From contig NZ_JARKPQ010000338.1 of the NCBI RefSeq assembly GCF_029975155.1, forward strand, positions 1 to 55,251: 55,251 nt of DNA. Direction: 5' to 3'. This stretch comes from Propionicimonas sp. GTDB taxonomy: Bacteria; Actinomycetota; Actinomycetes; Propionibacteriales; Propionibacteriaceae. This document shows, piece by piece, positions 7,728 through 15,887 of this stretch (position 1 is its first letter; every line of letters begins with the position of its first letter). The notes beneath the pieces were generated by a model. The model was not told the DNA's origin and made no database searches. It saw only the letters and a list, made by a program, of their open reading frames with translations. The translations under genes and the position numbers were made by a program.

Positions 7728-8174
7728 CTACCCGCGATCGGTCGGGGAGGGCACGATCAGGCGGGACGGGTCGATCTTGCGCCGGAACAGGCCGCCGGTC
7801 GCGGGCGCGGCGGCCTCACCCATCACGCGGCGGGCGGCGTAGGAGATCGGATCGGGGAACGCGATCCCTGTGACCGGCTGCGGGGACGGTGGCGGCGTCC
7901 AGGTCGGCTGCGGTTCGGGCCGGGGCTGCGTCACCACCGGCTCCGGTGTGGGTTCTGCCGCCACGACCGGGTCCGGTTCGGGTGCGGTCACGACCGGGGG
8001 CGCTGCGGGTGCCGGGTCGGGCTCAGGGGCGAAGGCCTCGTCCAGGGCCTGCTGGAGTTCGGGCGACAGCGGCACCGCGCGCAGGTGGCGGGGGACGTAG
8101 TGCTCGTCGGCGTGGTTGGGCTCGTCGAACGGGTCGAGGAAGCGGGAACCGGTCATGGTGTCGAGTTGTGTCAT
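7728..8174 (-). CDS. Proline-rich hypothetical protein
   Basis: A 148-residue protein with no signal peptide or membrane segment. Residues about 1-45 are ordinary (MTQLDTMTGSRFLDPF, then YVPRHLRAVPLSPELQQALDE). The middle, about 48-105, is a low-complexity stretch rich in Pro, Glu, Val and Ala (PEPDPVV, PEPVVTQPRPEPQP). The end is GLFRRKIDPSRLIVPSP. ATG 8174 overlaps the stop of the CAP-domain gene by ATGA, implying translational coupling. I do not recognise a family. Possibly an extended linker or scaffold protein; function unknown. Confidence 0.75.
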   Translation of the reverse strand: MTQLDTMTGSRFLDPFDEPNHADEHYVPRHLRAVPLSPELQQALDEAFAPEPDPAPAAPPVVTAPEPDPVVAAEPTPEPVVTQPRPEPQPTWTPPPSPQPVTGIAFPDPISYAARRVMGEAAAPATGGLFRRKIDPSRLIVPSPTDRG

Positions 8175-9358
8175 GAGAAGTCCACGTTGCTGAAGAGCGA
8201 ATTCTGGGGGCCGAACGAGGTCTGCCAGACGCCGGCTGCGACCCCCACGCCGGCCCGGGTCCAGTTCTTGCTCATCACGGACTCGCAGTGTCCCGTGGTG
8301 CTCGCCATCCACTGGTCGACGACCGACGAAGCCGTCACGGGCGAGCCCTTCACGAACTGCGGCGACAGCGCCAGGATCTCGCCGTACCGGCCGCTGACGC
8401 CGGCGCGGGTGAAGCGCACGTCGAACGCCGAGGTGCCGTAGGTGACGTGGCTGAGGCCCTTGTAGACGTCCTGGCGCGCGGCGAGATCGCGGCTGTGCGC
8501 CAGGGCGAGGTCGGCGAGTGACGTGTCCAGGGTGATCGGCCCGACCGCCGGCATCCGGTTGGTGGCGCCGCCGGCGCGGCAGGTCTGAGGTGCCGCACGG
8601 CGCGCGTTGATCTCCTCGAGCACCTGCTGCTCGAAGGGGTCGAGCTCGCGGGCGGTTCTGACGAAGGTATAGGTGCTGGTCAGGGTGGCCTTCGGCGCGT
8701 AGACCTTCACCAGGCTGGCCCCGCCGAGCGACGCGGGCGTGACGACCTGGAGGGTGTTGTCGTTCACCACGCGCACGGTGCCCGGAAGCTCCGGCAGGAT
8801 GCCGGTGCCGTCCTTCGTCTGGGCCGCCGTCACCTGCGGGGTGAAGGTGACCCTGGTCGTCCCGGACAGGCCGGAGCCACTGATGGTGACCGTGGTCCCG
8901 CCGGAGAGGCGGCCGGACGCCGGCGACAGGCTGATGGGCGTCACCGTCGAGGTCGTGCTGGCGGCCGGATCGACGATCACCTGCACGGACGGGGAGTAAC
9001 CGGCCTTGCGGCTGCCCTGCTTGGGCTTGTAGATGCGGTAGTAGCGGTCGGTGTCGTTGCCTGCGCCGATCGTGGTCCGGAAGGCTCCCGACTTGGAGGT
9101 CTTCACCTTCTTCACGGTCTTCCAGGACGTCGAACCGACGTACCGCCGCTGCACGTAGACGTACTTGGTCTTCGGCTTGGGCGACACCTTGCCACTGAGC
9201 GTGATGGTGTCGCGGACGGTGACGGTCCGGTCGGCGATCGTGAGGCTGAGGGCGAACTTCGCCGCGTGAGCAGGGACTGCGGAAACGCTGAGCATGCCCG
9301 TGGCCAGACCGAAACCGACCACCAGGGCTGTGAGCGCGCGCAACAGTCTTCGTCGCAT
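8171..9358 (-). CDS. Secreted protein with TIG/IPT domain and C-terminal CAP (SCP/PR1) domain
   Basis: A 395-residue exported protein. ATG 9358 has GGGAGGGG upstream and begins a Sec signal peptide (MRRRLLRALTALVVGFGL, cleavage near AVPAHA-A). Residues about 35-135 are a beta-rich repeat region (TITLSGKVSPKPKTKYVYVQ). Residues about 140-230 form a TIG/IPT immunoglobulin-like domain (SPASGRLSGGTTVTISGSG). The rest is a CAP domain: LDPFEQQVLEEINARRAA, LALAHSRDLA, the cavity histidine in LSHVTYG, GEILAL, and TGHCESVMSKNWTRAGVGVA. CAP proteins bind sterols/lipids or cell-wall ligands; the bacterial role is generally unknown. No sortase signal or lipobox, so it is probably released or wall-associated. 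Confidence 0.88.
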   Translation of the reverse strand: MRRRLLRALTALVVGFGLATGMLSVSAVPAHAAKFALSLTIADRTVTVRDTITLSGKVSPKPKTKYVYVQRRYVGSTSWKTVKKVKTSKSGAFRTTIGAGNDTDRYYRIYKPKQGSRKAGYSPSVQVIVDPAASTTSTVTPISLSPASGRLSGGTTVTISGSGLSGTTRVTFTPQVTAAQTKDGTGILPELPGTVRVVNDNTLQVVTPASLGGASLVKVYAPKATLTSTYTFVRTARELDPFEQQVLEEINARRAAPQTCRAGGATNRMPAVGPITLDTSLADLALAHSRDLAARQDVYKGLSHVTYGTSAFDVRFTRAGVSGRYGEILALSPQFVKGSPVTASSVVDQWMASTTGHCESVMSKNWTRAGVGVAAGVWQTSFGPQNSLFSNVDFS

Positions 9359-9459
9359 GTGTGGACCCCTCCCGCGTATGCAGTTCGAGCTTGGCATGCG
9401 CTCAGGCGGTCGAGTAAGGCCCCTTTCGGGTGACTTTCCGGGCCTGGCCTTCGTCAGGC

Positions 9460-9882
9460 TCAGGCATCGTCGGGCAGCAGGGCGCGACGCAGGCGGGCGG
9501 CGTACTCGGCCTCCTCGCCGGCGGCGTAGCGCGTCCGTGGCCAGAAGAAGCCGCGGAGGCCGTCGCCCTTCGTCCGCGGCACCACGTGGATGTGCAGGTG
9601 CGGCACGGACTGGCTGACCACGTTGTTCATGGCCACGAAGCTGCCCTGTGCGCCCAGCGCTGGACCAAGCGCCGCCGCCACCCGCTGGGCGACGGTGAGC
9701 AGCGGCTGCATCAGCTCACCGGGCAGGTCGAGCAGGGTCTCGACGTGCCTCGTCGGGCAGATCAGCACGTGCCCCTTGAACACCGGCCGGTGGTCGAGGA
9801 AGGCCACCACCTGCTCGTCGCGCCACACCTCGTGGGTGGCGAGTTCGCCGCTGACGATCTGGCAGAAGACATCGGACGCCAT
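9460..9882 (-). CDS. HIT family hydrolase
   Basis: A 140-residue histidine-triad nucleotide hydrolase, predicted to act on AMP-lysine/AMP-amine or dinucleotide substrates. The N-terminal MASDVFCQIVSGELATHEVW, central KGHVLICPTRHVETLLDL and the triad HLHIHVVPR (residues about 95-103) are all present, with the catalytic middle histidine intact. GGGAG lies nine bases before ATG 9882. The last codons and TGA come from a copy of repeat family C (GATGCCTGAGCCTGACGAAGG read on the minus strand), so a repeat has supplied the gene's end. Confidence 0.92.
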   Translation of the reverse strand: MASDVFCQIVSGELATHEVWRDEQVVAFLDHRPVFKGHVLICPTRHVETLLDLPGELMQPLLTVAQRVAAALGPALGAQGSFVAMNNVVSQSVPHLHIHVVPRTKGDGLRGFFWPRTRYAAGEEAEYAARLRRALLPDDA

Positions 9883-10128
9883 GGCTCATTCTCCCTTGGT
9901 GCTGACGCCCAACGTCATCCCGGCGGACGCCGGGATCTCTGCACTCGTCCTGGCACCGTCGCTTGGGGGATCCCGGGTCGAGCCCGGGATGACGGTGGGT
10001 TGGTTCCCCCAACGTCATCCCGGCGGACGCCGGGATCTCTGTACCCGTCCCGGCAACGATCCCGGGTCAAGCCCGGGATGACGATTGATGGTGAAGCTGG
10101 CTCGACGGGCGGTCTTCCGGCGGGAAAG
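9883..10128. repeat. Repeat family A cluster downstream of the cold-shock gene
   Basis: Between 9913 and about 10085 lie two CGTCATCCCGGCGGACGCCGGGATCTCTG units and two GATCCCGGGTC(G/A)AGCCCGGGATGACG units, alternating, i.e. again a roughly tandem composite of about 100 bp. No coding potential. It sits between the csp terminator and the hit start, both transcribed leftward. Confidence 0.88.
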
Positions 10129-10164
10129 CGAACGGCTCCCTCGCCGGAGCGGGGGAGCCGTTCG
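10129..10164 (-). terminator. Terminator of the cold-shock gene
   Basis: A perfect 12-bp stem CGAACGGCTCCC / GGGAGCCGTTCG with a 12-nt loop lies 10 bp after the csp stop codon. The arms are GC-rich and no U-run follows, in keeping with actinobacterial terminators. Confidence 0.8.
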
Positions 10165-10173
10165 TCTGGTCGA

Positions 10174-10377
10174 TCAGAGCGGGGTGATGTTCGACGCCTG
10201 CGGACCCTTGGGGCCCTGGGTGATCTCGAACTGCACCTTCTGGTTCTCGTCCAGCGTGCGGAAGCCGGAGGACGAGATCGCGCTGTAGTGGGCGAAGACA
10301 TCGGGGCCGCCACCGTCCGGGGCGATGAAGCCGAAGCCCTTTTCGGCATTGAACCACTTCACAGTGCCAGTGGCCAT
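10174..10377 (-). CDS. Cold-shock protein (CspA family)
   Basis: A 67-residue single-stranded nucleic acid-binding OB-fold protein, an RNA chaperone. RNP1 is [10 protein letters not shown] (residues 13-22) and RNP2 is DVFAHYS (residues 26-32); the start [18 protein letters not shown] is canonical for actinobacterial CspA. ATG 10377 is preceded by AAGGAG. It is alone in its transcription unit, with its own leader and terminator. Confidence 0.97.
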   Translation of the reverse strand: MATGTVKWFNAEKGFGFIAPDGGGPDVFAHYSAISSSGFRTLDENQKVQFEITQGPKGPQASNITPL

Positions 10378-10554
10378 GTACTAACTCCTTCTTGTGCGTG
10401 CGGTTCCGCCGTCCGGAACCGCCGTGTTGTCCCCGCACCCCCCGAAGGAGCTTCACCCGCCCTCCCGGCTGGGAAGACGAGCCGGTACAGCGACTACGTC
10501 GAGAACCTTAGCGGCTGGTCCCCTGTGAGGGGAACAGGAGCCCGGGTCTGCGTG
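10378..10554 (-). promoter_or_regulatory. 5' leader and likely promoter of the cold-shock gene
   Basis: The leader carries the strong ribosome binding site and a hairpin at 10400-10422 (GCGGTTCC / GGAACCGC, 7-nt loop). A TAAGGT hexamer at about 10506-10511 (minus strand) is a plausible -10, giving a leader of about 125 nt. Long structured leaders are typical of csp genes and can act as thermosensors; whether this one does is inference. Confidence 0.45.
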
Positions 10555-11514
10555 TCAACTTCGGGTCGAAACAGACGCCTGGACGGGGGTGTCCGGGCTC
10601 ACCCGCACGGTCAGCGCACCGGGACGGACGCGGCAGCTCATCAGCGAGCGCCTGCCGACGGCGTCCCCGTCCAGCTGGGCCTCGACGGGCTCGCGGGTCG
10701 CCACGTCCGCCCGCTCGGAGACGAGGTGGACGAGCGCCGGATGGCCGCGGCGCCGGACGGAGACGAAGTGCCACGCGATCGCCAGCCACCCCGAGATCGA
10801 CCGCGGGGACGCCAGCACCGTGTCCAGCCGACCGTCGTCGACGGCGGCCTCCGGGATCAGCCGCAGCCCGCCGGCGAGCTCGCCGCAATTGGCCACCATC
10901 ACGGTGAGGGCGTGCTGGCTGACCGCCCGCTGCCGGTCCGCGGCGACCCGGACGCCGAAGCCCAGCCGGAACAGCGCCCGGGCGCCGGACAGCGCGTACG
11001 CCAGCCAGCCCACCCGCTGCTTGAGCCCGTCGTCGGCCCCGGCCATCATCTCCGCATCCAGGCCCATCCCCGCCGCCACCAGGAAGATCGCCGGTTCACT
11101 GCGGTCCCAGGCGACCTCGCCGACGTCGATCGCCCGGTCGCGCCCGGTGAGCGCGACGGTGACCGCGGCGTCCAGGTCGTCCACCGGCAGCTTCAGGTTG
11201 CGTGCCAGCAGGTTTCCGGTGCCGCCCGGCAGCAGCCCCAACGGATGCCCCGTCTCCAGCAGGCCGCTCGCCACCGCCCGGACCGTGCCGTCCCCGCCCA
11301 TCGGGCAGACCACGGTGGCGCCGTCCGCGACCGCCTGCCGCGCCTGGCCCTCGCCGGGGTCCTCCGCCGTTGTCTCGTACCACGCCGGCGCCGGCCAGCC
11401 GTGGCTCGTGCACACGCGCAGCACGTCGGCTCTCACCTGGGCGAGGTCGGTGAACTTCGTGGGGTTCACCACCACGGCCCAGGGACCCGGAGTCGGCGGC
11501 TCGTGCGGGGGCAT
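10555..11514 (-). CDS. Diacylglycerol kinase-family lipid kinase
   Basis: A 319-residue protein of the DAGK catalytic family (YegS/DgkB/BmrU-like), which phosphorylates diacylglycerol or related lipids with ATP. VVVNPTKFTD opens the fold; the nucleotide-binding CPMGGDGTVRAVA (residues about 69-81) and LGLLPGGTGNLLARNL (about 91-106) are intact. GMGLDAEMMAGAD and the C-terminal SPRSISGWLAIAW / EAQLDGDAVG follow family order. ATG 11514 has TAGAGT only six bases upstream and no Shine-Dalgarno, suggesting a leaderless transcript. Confidence 0.92.
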   Translation of the reverse strand: MPPHEPPTPGPWAVVVNPTKFTDLAQVRADVLRVCTSHGWPAPAWYETTAEDPGEGQARQAVADGATVVCPMGGDGTVRAVASGLLETGHPLGLLPGGTGNLLARNLKLPVDDLDAAVTVALTGRDRAIDVGEVAWDRSEPAIFLVAAGMGLDAEMMAGADDGLKQRVGWLAYALSGARALFRLGFGVRVAADRQRAVSQHALTVMVANCGELAGGLRLIPEAAVDDGRLDTVLASPRSISGWLAIAWHFVSVRRRGHPALVHLVSERADVATREPVEAQLDGDAVGRRSLMSCRVRPGALTVRVSPDTPVQASVSTRS

Positions 11515-11555
11515 GGCCGCACTCTAGACCCGGACGGGGCGGCTGCCGGAAGAGC

Positions 11556-12443
11556 TCAGGTGGCCGATGCCGTGTAGATCGAGCCGATCGAGGCGGCGAG
11601 TGCGGCGTCGAACTCCGCGTCCGACATGTCCACGTGCAGGCCTTCGGTGAGGGCCCGGCTGAAGCTGGCGATCAGGCCGTGGTTCGCCGCGAGCAGGCGG
11701 TTCGCCTCATCCCTGGAGTAGCCGCCGGAGAGCGCGACCACCCGCAGCACCGCCGGGTGGTCGATCAGCTGTGCGTAGAGGTTCGCCTCCGACGGGATGG
11801 TCAGTTTCAGCATCACCTGGGCCCCTTCGGGCAGGCCGGCGAGCCGGTCGAGGATGCCGGCCGTGACCATCGCCTCGGCGATCGGCTTGTCGGGCGCCTT
11901 GATGTCCACCTCCGGCTCGAGGATCGGCATCAGGCCGGCCGCGAGGATCCGCGTCCCGATCTCGAACTGCTGGTCGAGCACGGCGTCGATCCCGGCCTGG
12001 TTGCCGGTCTGCACCAGCGAGCGCATCTTCGTGCCGAAGACGTGCCTGGTGCCGGCCCGCTCCAGCAGGGCGTCCAGATCGGGCATGGGCTTCATGAGCC
12101 GGACGCCGTCCGCCGCCTCCAGCAGGCCACGATCGACCTTGAGGAACGGCACGACCTCCTTCACGTCCCACAGGAAGTCGGGGATGCCGATGCCGTCGAT
12201 CTCGCGGTCCATGGTCTGCTCGAACAGGATCGCCGCGAGGACGCGGTCGCCGCTGAACACCGAGCTGGTGATGATCCGGGTGCGGAACGCGTGGATGAGG
12301 TCGAACATCTCCTCGTCCCCGGAGTAGGAGTCGGGGCCGATGCCGTACCGGGTGAGCGCTCCGGGCGTGCTGCCACCGGACTGGTCGAGTGCGGCGACGA
12401 ATCCCTTGCCGGTCGCCATTCGGGAGAGTTGGGCTGCATCCAT
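11556..12443 (-). CDS. fda: Class I fructose-1,6-bisphosphate aldolase
   Basis: A 295-residue glycolytic/gluconeogenic aldolase, interconverting fructose-1,6-bisphosphate with dihydroxyacetone phosphate and glyceraldehyde-3-phosphate. It matches the bacterial class I type seen in staphylococci: ATGKGFVAALDQSGGSTP at residues 11-28, SGDRVLAAILFEQTMDREI, the Schiff-base lysine region in AQVMLKLTIPSEANLY, and VVALSGGYSRDEAN for phosphate binding. No class II zinc motif is present. ATG 12443 has AGGAGG upstream. It is a single-gene unit with a promoter at 12509-12514. Confidence 0.95.
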   Translation of the reverse strand: MDAAQLSRMATGKGFVAALDQSGGSTPGALTRYGIGPDSYSGDEEMFDLIHAFRTRIITSSVFSGDRVLAAILFEQTMDREIDGIGIPDFLWDVKEVVPFLKVDRGLLEAADGVRLMKPMPDLDALLERAGTRHVFGTKMRSLVQTGNQAGIDAVLDQQFEIGTRILAAGLMPILEPEVDIKAPDKPIAEAMVTAGILDRLAGLPEGAQVMLKLTIPSEANLYAQLIDHPAVLRVVALSGGYSRDEANRLLAANHGLIASFSRALTEGLHVDMSDAEFDAALAASIGSIYTASAT

Positions 12444-12508
12444 GGTGTCCTCCTGGAGACTTACCGCCGGAGGTCACCGTTGGCCTTCGGCGGGACGTGA
12501 CCACTTCC

Positions 12509-12514
12509 AGACTA
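12509..12514 (-). promoter_or_regulatory. Probable -10 element for the aldolase gene
   Basis: On the minus strand the hexamer TAGTCT (in CGTCTAGTCTGG) matches the actinobacterial TANNNT -10. Transcription would start near 12502, leaving a leader of about 60 nt with AGGAGG. No convincing -35 is seen. Confidence 0.5.
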
Positions 12515-12571
12515 GACGAGGAACAGGCCGCCCCGGGTGGATTCGCCGGTGGTGTGGGAGACTGGCCGGTC

Positions 12572-13063
12572 ATGAAGACCAACAACGCCCTTCAGGTGAT
12601 CTTCGCCTTCTTCCTCGGGCTGGTGGTTGTGGCTTTCGTCGGGATCGGGGTCAACACCTTCTATCCCGAACCGCAGTGGCCGGTGGACGGGAGCGCGCCG
12701 GCGGGCTACGACAGCTGGCGCCTGATCACCGGGATCACCCTGTTGGTGTGCGCGACCGTGATTCTCGTGGTGTCGCTGTTCCTGCCGGAGGCCCAGGGGG
12801 TGCTCTCCAACGGGCTGCTGCTCGGTGGCGTGTTCACCATGGTGTACGCGGTGGGCTGGACGATCTTCGCCGGCCAGGACGTGCTGCGCTTCGTGGTGGT
12901 GGCGATCGCGCTGGCCGTGACGATCGCGATCGGCAACCTGAAGTTCGTCCGCCGGCGCCGGGCGGTGCCGCAGCCGGAGCCGGTGGCGTCCGATGAGCTC
13001 GCCGACCGCCTCTCGGCCGTGGAGGCCAAGCTGGACGGGATCGCCCGCGCCCTGCACGGCTGA
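12572..13063 (+). CDS. Four-helix membrane protein, function unknown
   Basis: A 163-residue predicted membrane protein. Helices fall at about residues 7-29 (LQVIFAFFLGLVVVAFVGIG), 50-70 (ITGITLLVCATVILVVSLF), 78-98 and 104-122. After RRRR comes a cytoplasmic tail with a short predicted coiled coil (ADRLSAVEAKLDGIARAL). The tail form is common in actinobacterial accessory membrane proteins. ATG 12572 is the first start with the N-terminal MKTNN; the frame extends upstream without support. It is divergent from the aldolase gene. No family recognised. Confidence 0.8.
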   Translation: MKTNNALQVIFAFFLGLVVVAFVGIGVNTFYPEPQWPVDGSAPAGYDSWRLITGITLLVCATVILVVSLFLPEAQGVLSNGLLLGGVFTMVYAVGWTIFAGQDVLRFVVVAIALAVTIAIGNLKFVRRRRAVPQPEPVASDELADRLSAVEAKLDGIARALHG

Positions 13064-13090
13064 GCCCGCGACCCGCCCGTCCAGGTGGGT

Positions 13091-13615
13091 TCAGGCCAGG
13101 CGGGGTTCGAGGTCGCCGGGTCCCAACTCGAGGGCCGCGCGGCGCTCGCTGAGCGCGAGGGCCCGTTGCAGCCGGGGACGGTTGTAGCGCTGCACGATGA
13201 TGAACGGCAGGTTGCCGACGAGCGCGATCACGAAGATGAACAGCCACAGGTCGAACGGCGTCCACAGCTTCATGCCGATCACGGACGCGATGGCCCGGAC
13301 GTGGTTGGACTCGCCCCGGCACGTCTCGACGATGAACCGGGAGAGGTAGTCCGGATCGGTGGTGGCCAGGGTCTTCTTCGAGAAGCCGTTCGGTCCCGCG
13401 AAGGTGGGCAGGTAGCCCTTCCACCGGTCGACCCGCAGGTGGACGCGGTAGAACTCGCCGCCGGCCTCCCACCGCTGGGTGCGGAACTCCGCGCGCCCCG
13501 GGTCGAAGAGGCGCTCCGGCAGGTGGGGGTCGATCAGGATCCGGGCCGCCGTCAACACCCAGTACAGGGCGAAGTTGAGCCAGAACAGGCCCGCCAACGC
13601 ATTCGTCACAGACAC
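13091..13615 (-). CDS. CrtO-like glycosyl-diaponeurosporenoate acyltransferase family protein
   Basis: A 174-residue membrane protein. It matches the family named after staphylococcal CrtO: N-terminal helix (LFWLNFALYWVLTAARILI), LPERLFDPGRAEFRTQRWE, EFYRVHLRVDRWKGYLP, GFSKKTL, FIVETCRGESNHV, a C-terminal helix, and VQRYNRPRLQRAL. The conserved E-FYR-WK and QRYNRPRL blocks are intact. Family members without carotenoid genes are common and their substrates unknown, so carotenoid acylation is not implied. GTG 13615 is the chosen start; GTG 13609 is equally possible and gives better spacing (9 nt) from GAGGAG. It is divergent from a glycosyltransferase. Confidence 0.8.
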   Translation of the reverse strand: MSVTNALAGLFWLNFALYWVLTAARILIDPHLPERLFDPGRAEFRTQRWEAGGEFYRVHLRVDRWKGYLPTFAGPNGFSKKTLATTDPDYLSRFIVETCRGESNHVRAIASVIGMKLWTPFDLWLFIFVIALVGNLPFIIVQRYNRPRLQRALALSERRAALELGPGDLEPRLA

Positions 13616-13706
13616 TCACTCCTCACTGTCATCCTACGAGGCCCGGGTTCCGCCGCTCGCCGGGCACAATGGGGGGTGGTACAAGTCGGGGGAGATCGGG
13701 GAATCG

Positions 13707-14954
13707 GTGGTCAGCGCGCTGTTGTGGGTGTGCACGCTCGGGCTCGTGCTGACCGGGGTGTACGGGGCGTACCAGGTGGTGGTGAGTTCCCGGTTCACCG
13801 GTGAGCTGCCCGCGTTGCCGGAGACCGGACGGCATCACCGCTTCGCCGTCCTGGTGTTCGCCCGCAACGAGGAGCGGGTGATCGGGAACCTGCTGGCGAG
13901 CCTGCGGGAGCAGGACTATCCGTCCGACTGCTTCGACGTGTTCGTCACCGCGGACAACTGCACGGACGCGACGGCGGCCATCGCCCGGGACGTCGGCGCG
14001 ATCGTGTACGAGCGGGAGTCGACCGGGCCGCGCGGCAAGGGGGCGGCGCTGAACTGGTTCTTCGCCGAGCACCTCCCGGCCGGATACGACGCCTGCGTGG
14101 TCTTCGACGCCGACAACGTGGTGGACCCGGGCTTCCTCGCCGCGATGAACCGGCAGCTGGGGGCCGGCCACCAGATCGCGGTCGGCTACCGCATGGGCAA
14201 GAACCCGTCCAGTTCGTGGGTGGCCGGAGCCAGCACGCTGTTCTGGCTGATGCAGACCCGCTTCTTCCACGTCCCCCGCGCCCTGCGCAACCTGCCGTGC
14301 ACCTCGGTGGGCGGCACGGGCTTCATGTTCTCGCTGCGGGTGCTCGGCGACGGCGGCTGGCAGACCAGCAGCGCCTGCGAGGACATCGAGTTCACCCTGC
14401 AGGCCATCGCCGCCGGGCACTTCGTCGCCCTCGCCCAGGACGCCCTGTTCTACGACGAGCAGCCACTCACGCTCGCCCAGTCGCTGAAGCAGCGCTACCG
14501 CTGGTCGGTCGGATCGGTGCAGCTGATCCGGACGTCCGTGCCGTCCCTGCTGGCGAGCGTCCGGCGGGGCCAGCTGGGGGCGCTGGACGCTGCGCTCTAC
14601 ATCATCGGCGTGGTCGTCGGCGGACTCTCCGGTGTGCTGTGGGTGCTGAGTCTCGCGCTCGGGCTGGCCAGCGGCGCCGGCGTCGGCCGGACCCTGTTGA
14701 CCGTGGCGGTGTCGTCCGTGGCCGGCTACGTGCTCCTGCTCGCGTTCGGCCTGCTGGTCGCCCGCCTCGAGCGGGCGCGCTGGGTGGGCATGGGGAAGGC
14801 CCTGCTCGGGTTCCCGATCTGGCTGTTCAGCTGGTCGGTGATCAACGTCGTCGTGCTGTTCTACCGCGACCCCACCTGGCACACCGTGCCGCACACCGAC
14901 GACCTCACCCTCGCCGAGTCCGCAGCCGTGAGCAGCGTCCCGCGCCGCGGCTGA
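13707..14954 (+). CDS. Family 2 glycosyltransferase, membrane-bound, processive-type motifs
   Basis: A 415-residue membrane glycosyltransferase. After one N-terminal helix the GT-A domain shows FAVLVFARNEERVIGNLL, VTADNCTDAT, the metal-binding DADN (FDADNVVDPGF), SVGGTGFMFS, CEDIEFTLQ (ED acceptor site) and QRYRWSVGS, the QxxRW motif of cellulose-synthase-like GT2 enzymes. Three or more C-terminal helices follow. It presumably transfers sugar to a lipid or polymer at the membrane. GTG 13707 is the likely start, behind GGGGA; the frame upstream overlaps the divergent gene and lacks a helix. The shared neighbourhood with a CrtO-like acyltransferase suggests cooperation on an acylated glycolipid, which is inference. 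Confidence 0.85.
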   Translation: MVSALLWVCTLGLVLTGVYGAYQVVVSSRFTGELPALPETGRHHRFAVLVFARNEERVIGNLLASLREQDYPSDCFDVFVTADNCTDATAAIARDVGAIVYERESTGPRGKGAALNWFFAEHLPAGYDACVVFDADNVVDPGFLAAMNRQLGAGHQIAVGYRMGKNPSSSWVAGASTLFWLMQTRFFHVPRALRNLPCTSVGGTGFMFSLRVLGDGGWQTSSACEDIEFTLQAIAAGHFVALAQDALFYDEQPLTLAQSLKQRYRWSVGSVQLIRTSVPSLLASVRRGQLGALDAALYIIGVVVGGLSGVLWVLSLALGLASGAGVGRTLLTVAVSSVAGYVLLLAFGLLVARLERARWVGMGKALLGFPIWLFSWSVINVVVLFYRDPTWHTVPHTDDLTLAESAAVSSVPRRG

Positions 14955-15035
14955 GCGGGTGCAGGATCCCGGCCTTCGCCGGAATGAGGTTCCCACAGCT
15001 CGACCAGCGGTTTGTGGGGAGGTCGACCGGTGGCG
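14955..15035. repeat. Degenerate repeat units between convergent genes
   Basis: GGATCCCGGCCTTCGCCGGAATGAGG (14963-14988) is a degraded family A hairpin, followed by CAGCTCGACCAGCGGTTTGTGGGG and AGGTCGACCGG, relics of family B. They lie in the gap between the glycosyltransferase and the MaoC gene, both of which end here. Confidence 0.65.
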
Positions 15036-15887
15036 TCAGGTGACGGTGACCAGCAGGTAGGGCTTGGCGCCGTCGGGGGTGGTCACCGCCGCGCGCCAGC
15101 CGTCCGCGTCCGGATGCCACCAGGCGCCGACCTTTGCCGGCAGCAGAATCGGACGGGTGAACGCGGCGTCGACCGTGTAGGTGTCCGGCAGCCGGGGGGC
15201 GAGAGCGGCGAGGAGGCGAGCGTGGGTCCACATCCCGTGGATGATCGGACGCGCGAAGCCGAACGCCTTCGCGGCGAGCCGGGACGTGTGGATGGGATTC
15301 GGATCGCCGGACACCCGGCGGTAGTCGCGGCCGAGTCCCGCGGGCAGCCGCCAGGTGGCGATCGGCGGCCTCGCCTCGTTCGGCCGACGCTCGGTGACGT
15401 CCGGAGTGCCGGGAACGGACGCGCCCGGTGCGAGGTAGGTGCTCGCCCCGTCCCAGACCACCTCGTCGGCAACCCGCACCTCGCCGACGAGGTCGAGGAG
15501 AGCGCCGCGCGGGTGTGGTCGCAGATCGGTGACCTGGACGGCGAGGTCCAGTCGCTCGGCCACCTCGACCGGACGGTGCAGCCGCATGCGGTTGGCCACG
15601 TGCACGACCCCGGCGAGCCGGACGGTGGAGTCACTGCCGGAGAGCAGGTGCACGTGCAGCGGGAACGTGAGCACGTGCAGCCACGTCGGGGGCACGCGGT
15701 CGGTCAGCGGGAAGCCGCAGACCCGGTCGTAGTCGGCGAGCCGGGCGAGTTCCTGGGGCACTCCGGCGACCACGGCCGTCCGCCGCGGAACCCGGGCCGG
15801 CCCGCGGTCGAGGCTCGGCAGCAGCGCCTTGGCGAACAGCCCGTTGAGCCGGGGCAGCGCCGGCAGGAGCTCGACGTCGGCGTCCAT
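15036..15887 (-). CDS. MaoC-like (R)-specific enoyl-CoA/ACP hydratase (HtdX-like)
   Basis: A 283-residue double-hotdog hydratase that would add water to trans-2-enoyl thioesters in fatty acid metabolism. The C-terminal hotdog has the hydratase-2 motif: YRRVSGDPNPIHTSRLAAK (Asp and His catalytic) followed by GFARPIIHGMWTHARLLA. The N-terminal half (GFPLTDRVPPTWLHVLTFPL) is the degenerate first hotdog. Length and order match M. tuberculosis HtdX (Rv0241c, about 280 aa). ATG 15887 overlaps the FabG stop (TGATG); GTG 15890 is an alternative. It is last in the thiolase-FabG-MaoC operon. Confidence 0.9.
   Translation of the reverse strand: MDADVELLPALPRLNGLFAKALLPSLDRGPARVPRRTAVVAGVPQELARLADYDRVCGFPLTDRVPPTWLHVLTFPLHVHLLSGSDSTVRLAGVVHVANRMRLHRPVEVAERLDLAVQVTDLRPHPRGALLDLVGEVRVADEVVWDGASTYLAPGASVPGTPDVTERRPNEARPPIATWRLPAGLGRDYRRVSGDPNPIHTSRLAAKAFGFARPIIHGMWTHARLLAALAPRLPDTYTVDAAFTRPILLPAKVGAWWHPDADGWRAAVTTPDGAKPYLLVTVT

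Noticed and set aside
13091..14954. Carotenoid (staphyloxanthin-like) pathway
   Set aside because: Only the acyltransferase family resembles CrtO; no phytoene synthase, desaturase or oxidase genes in the window.
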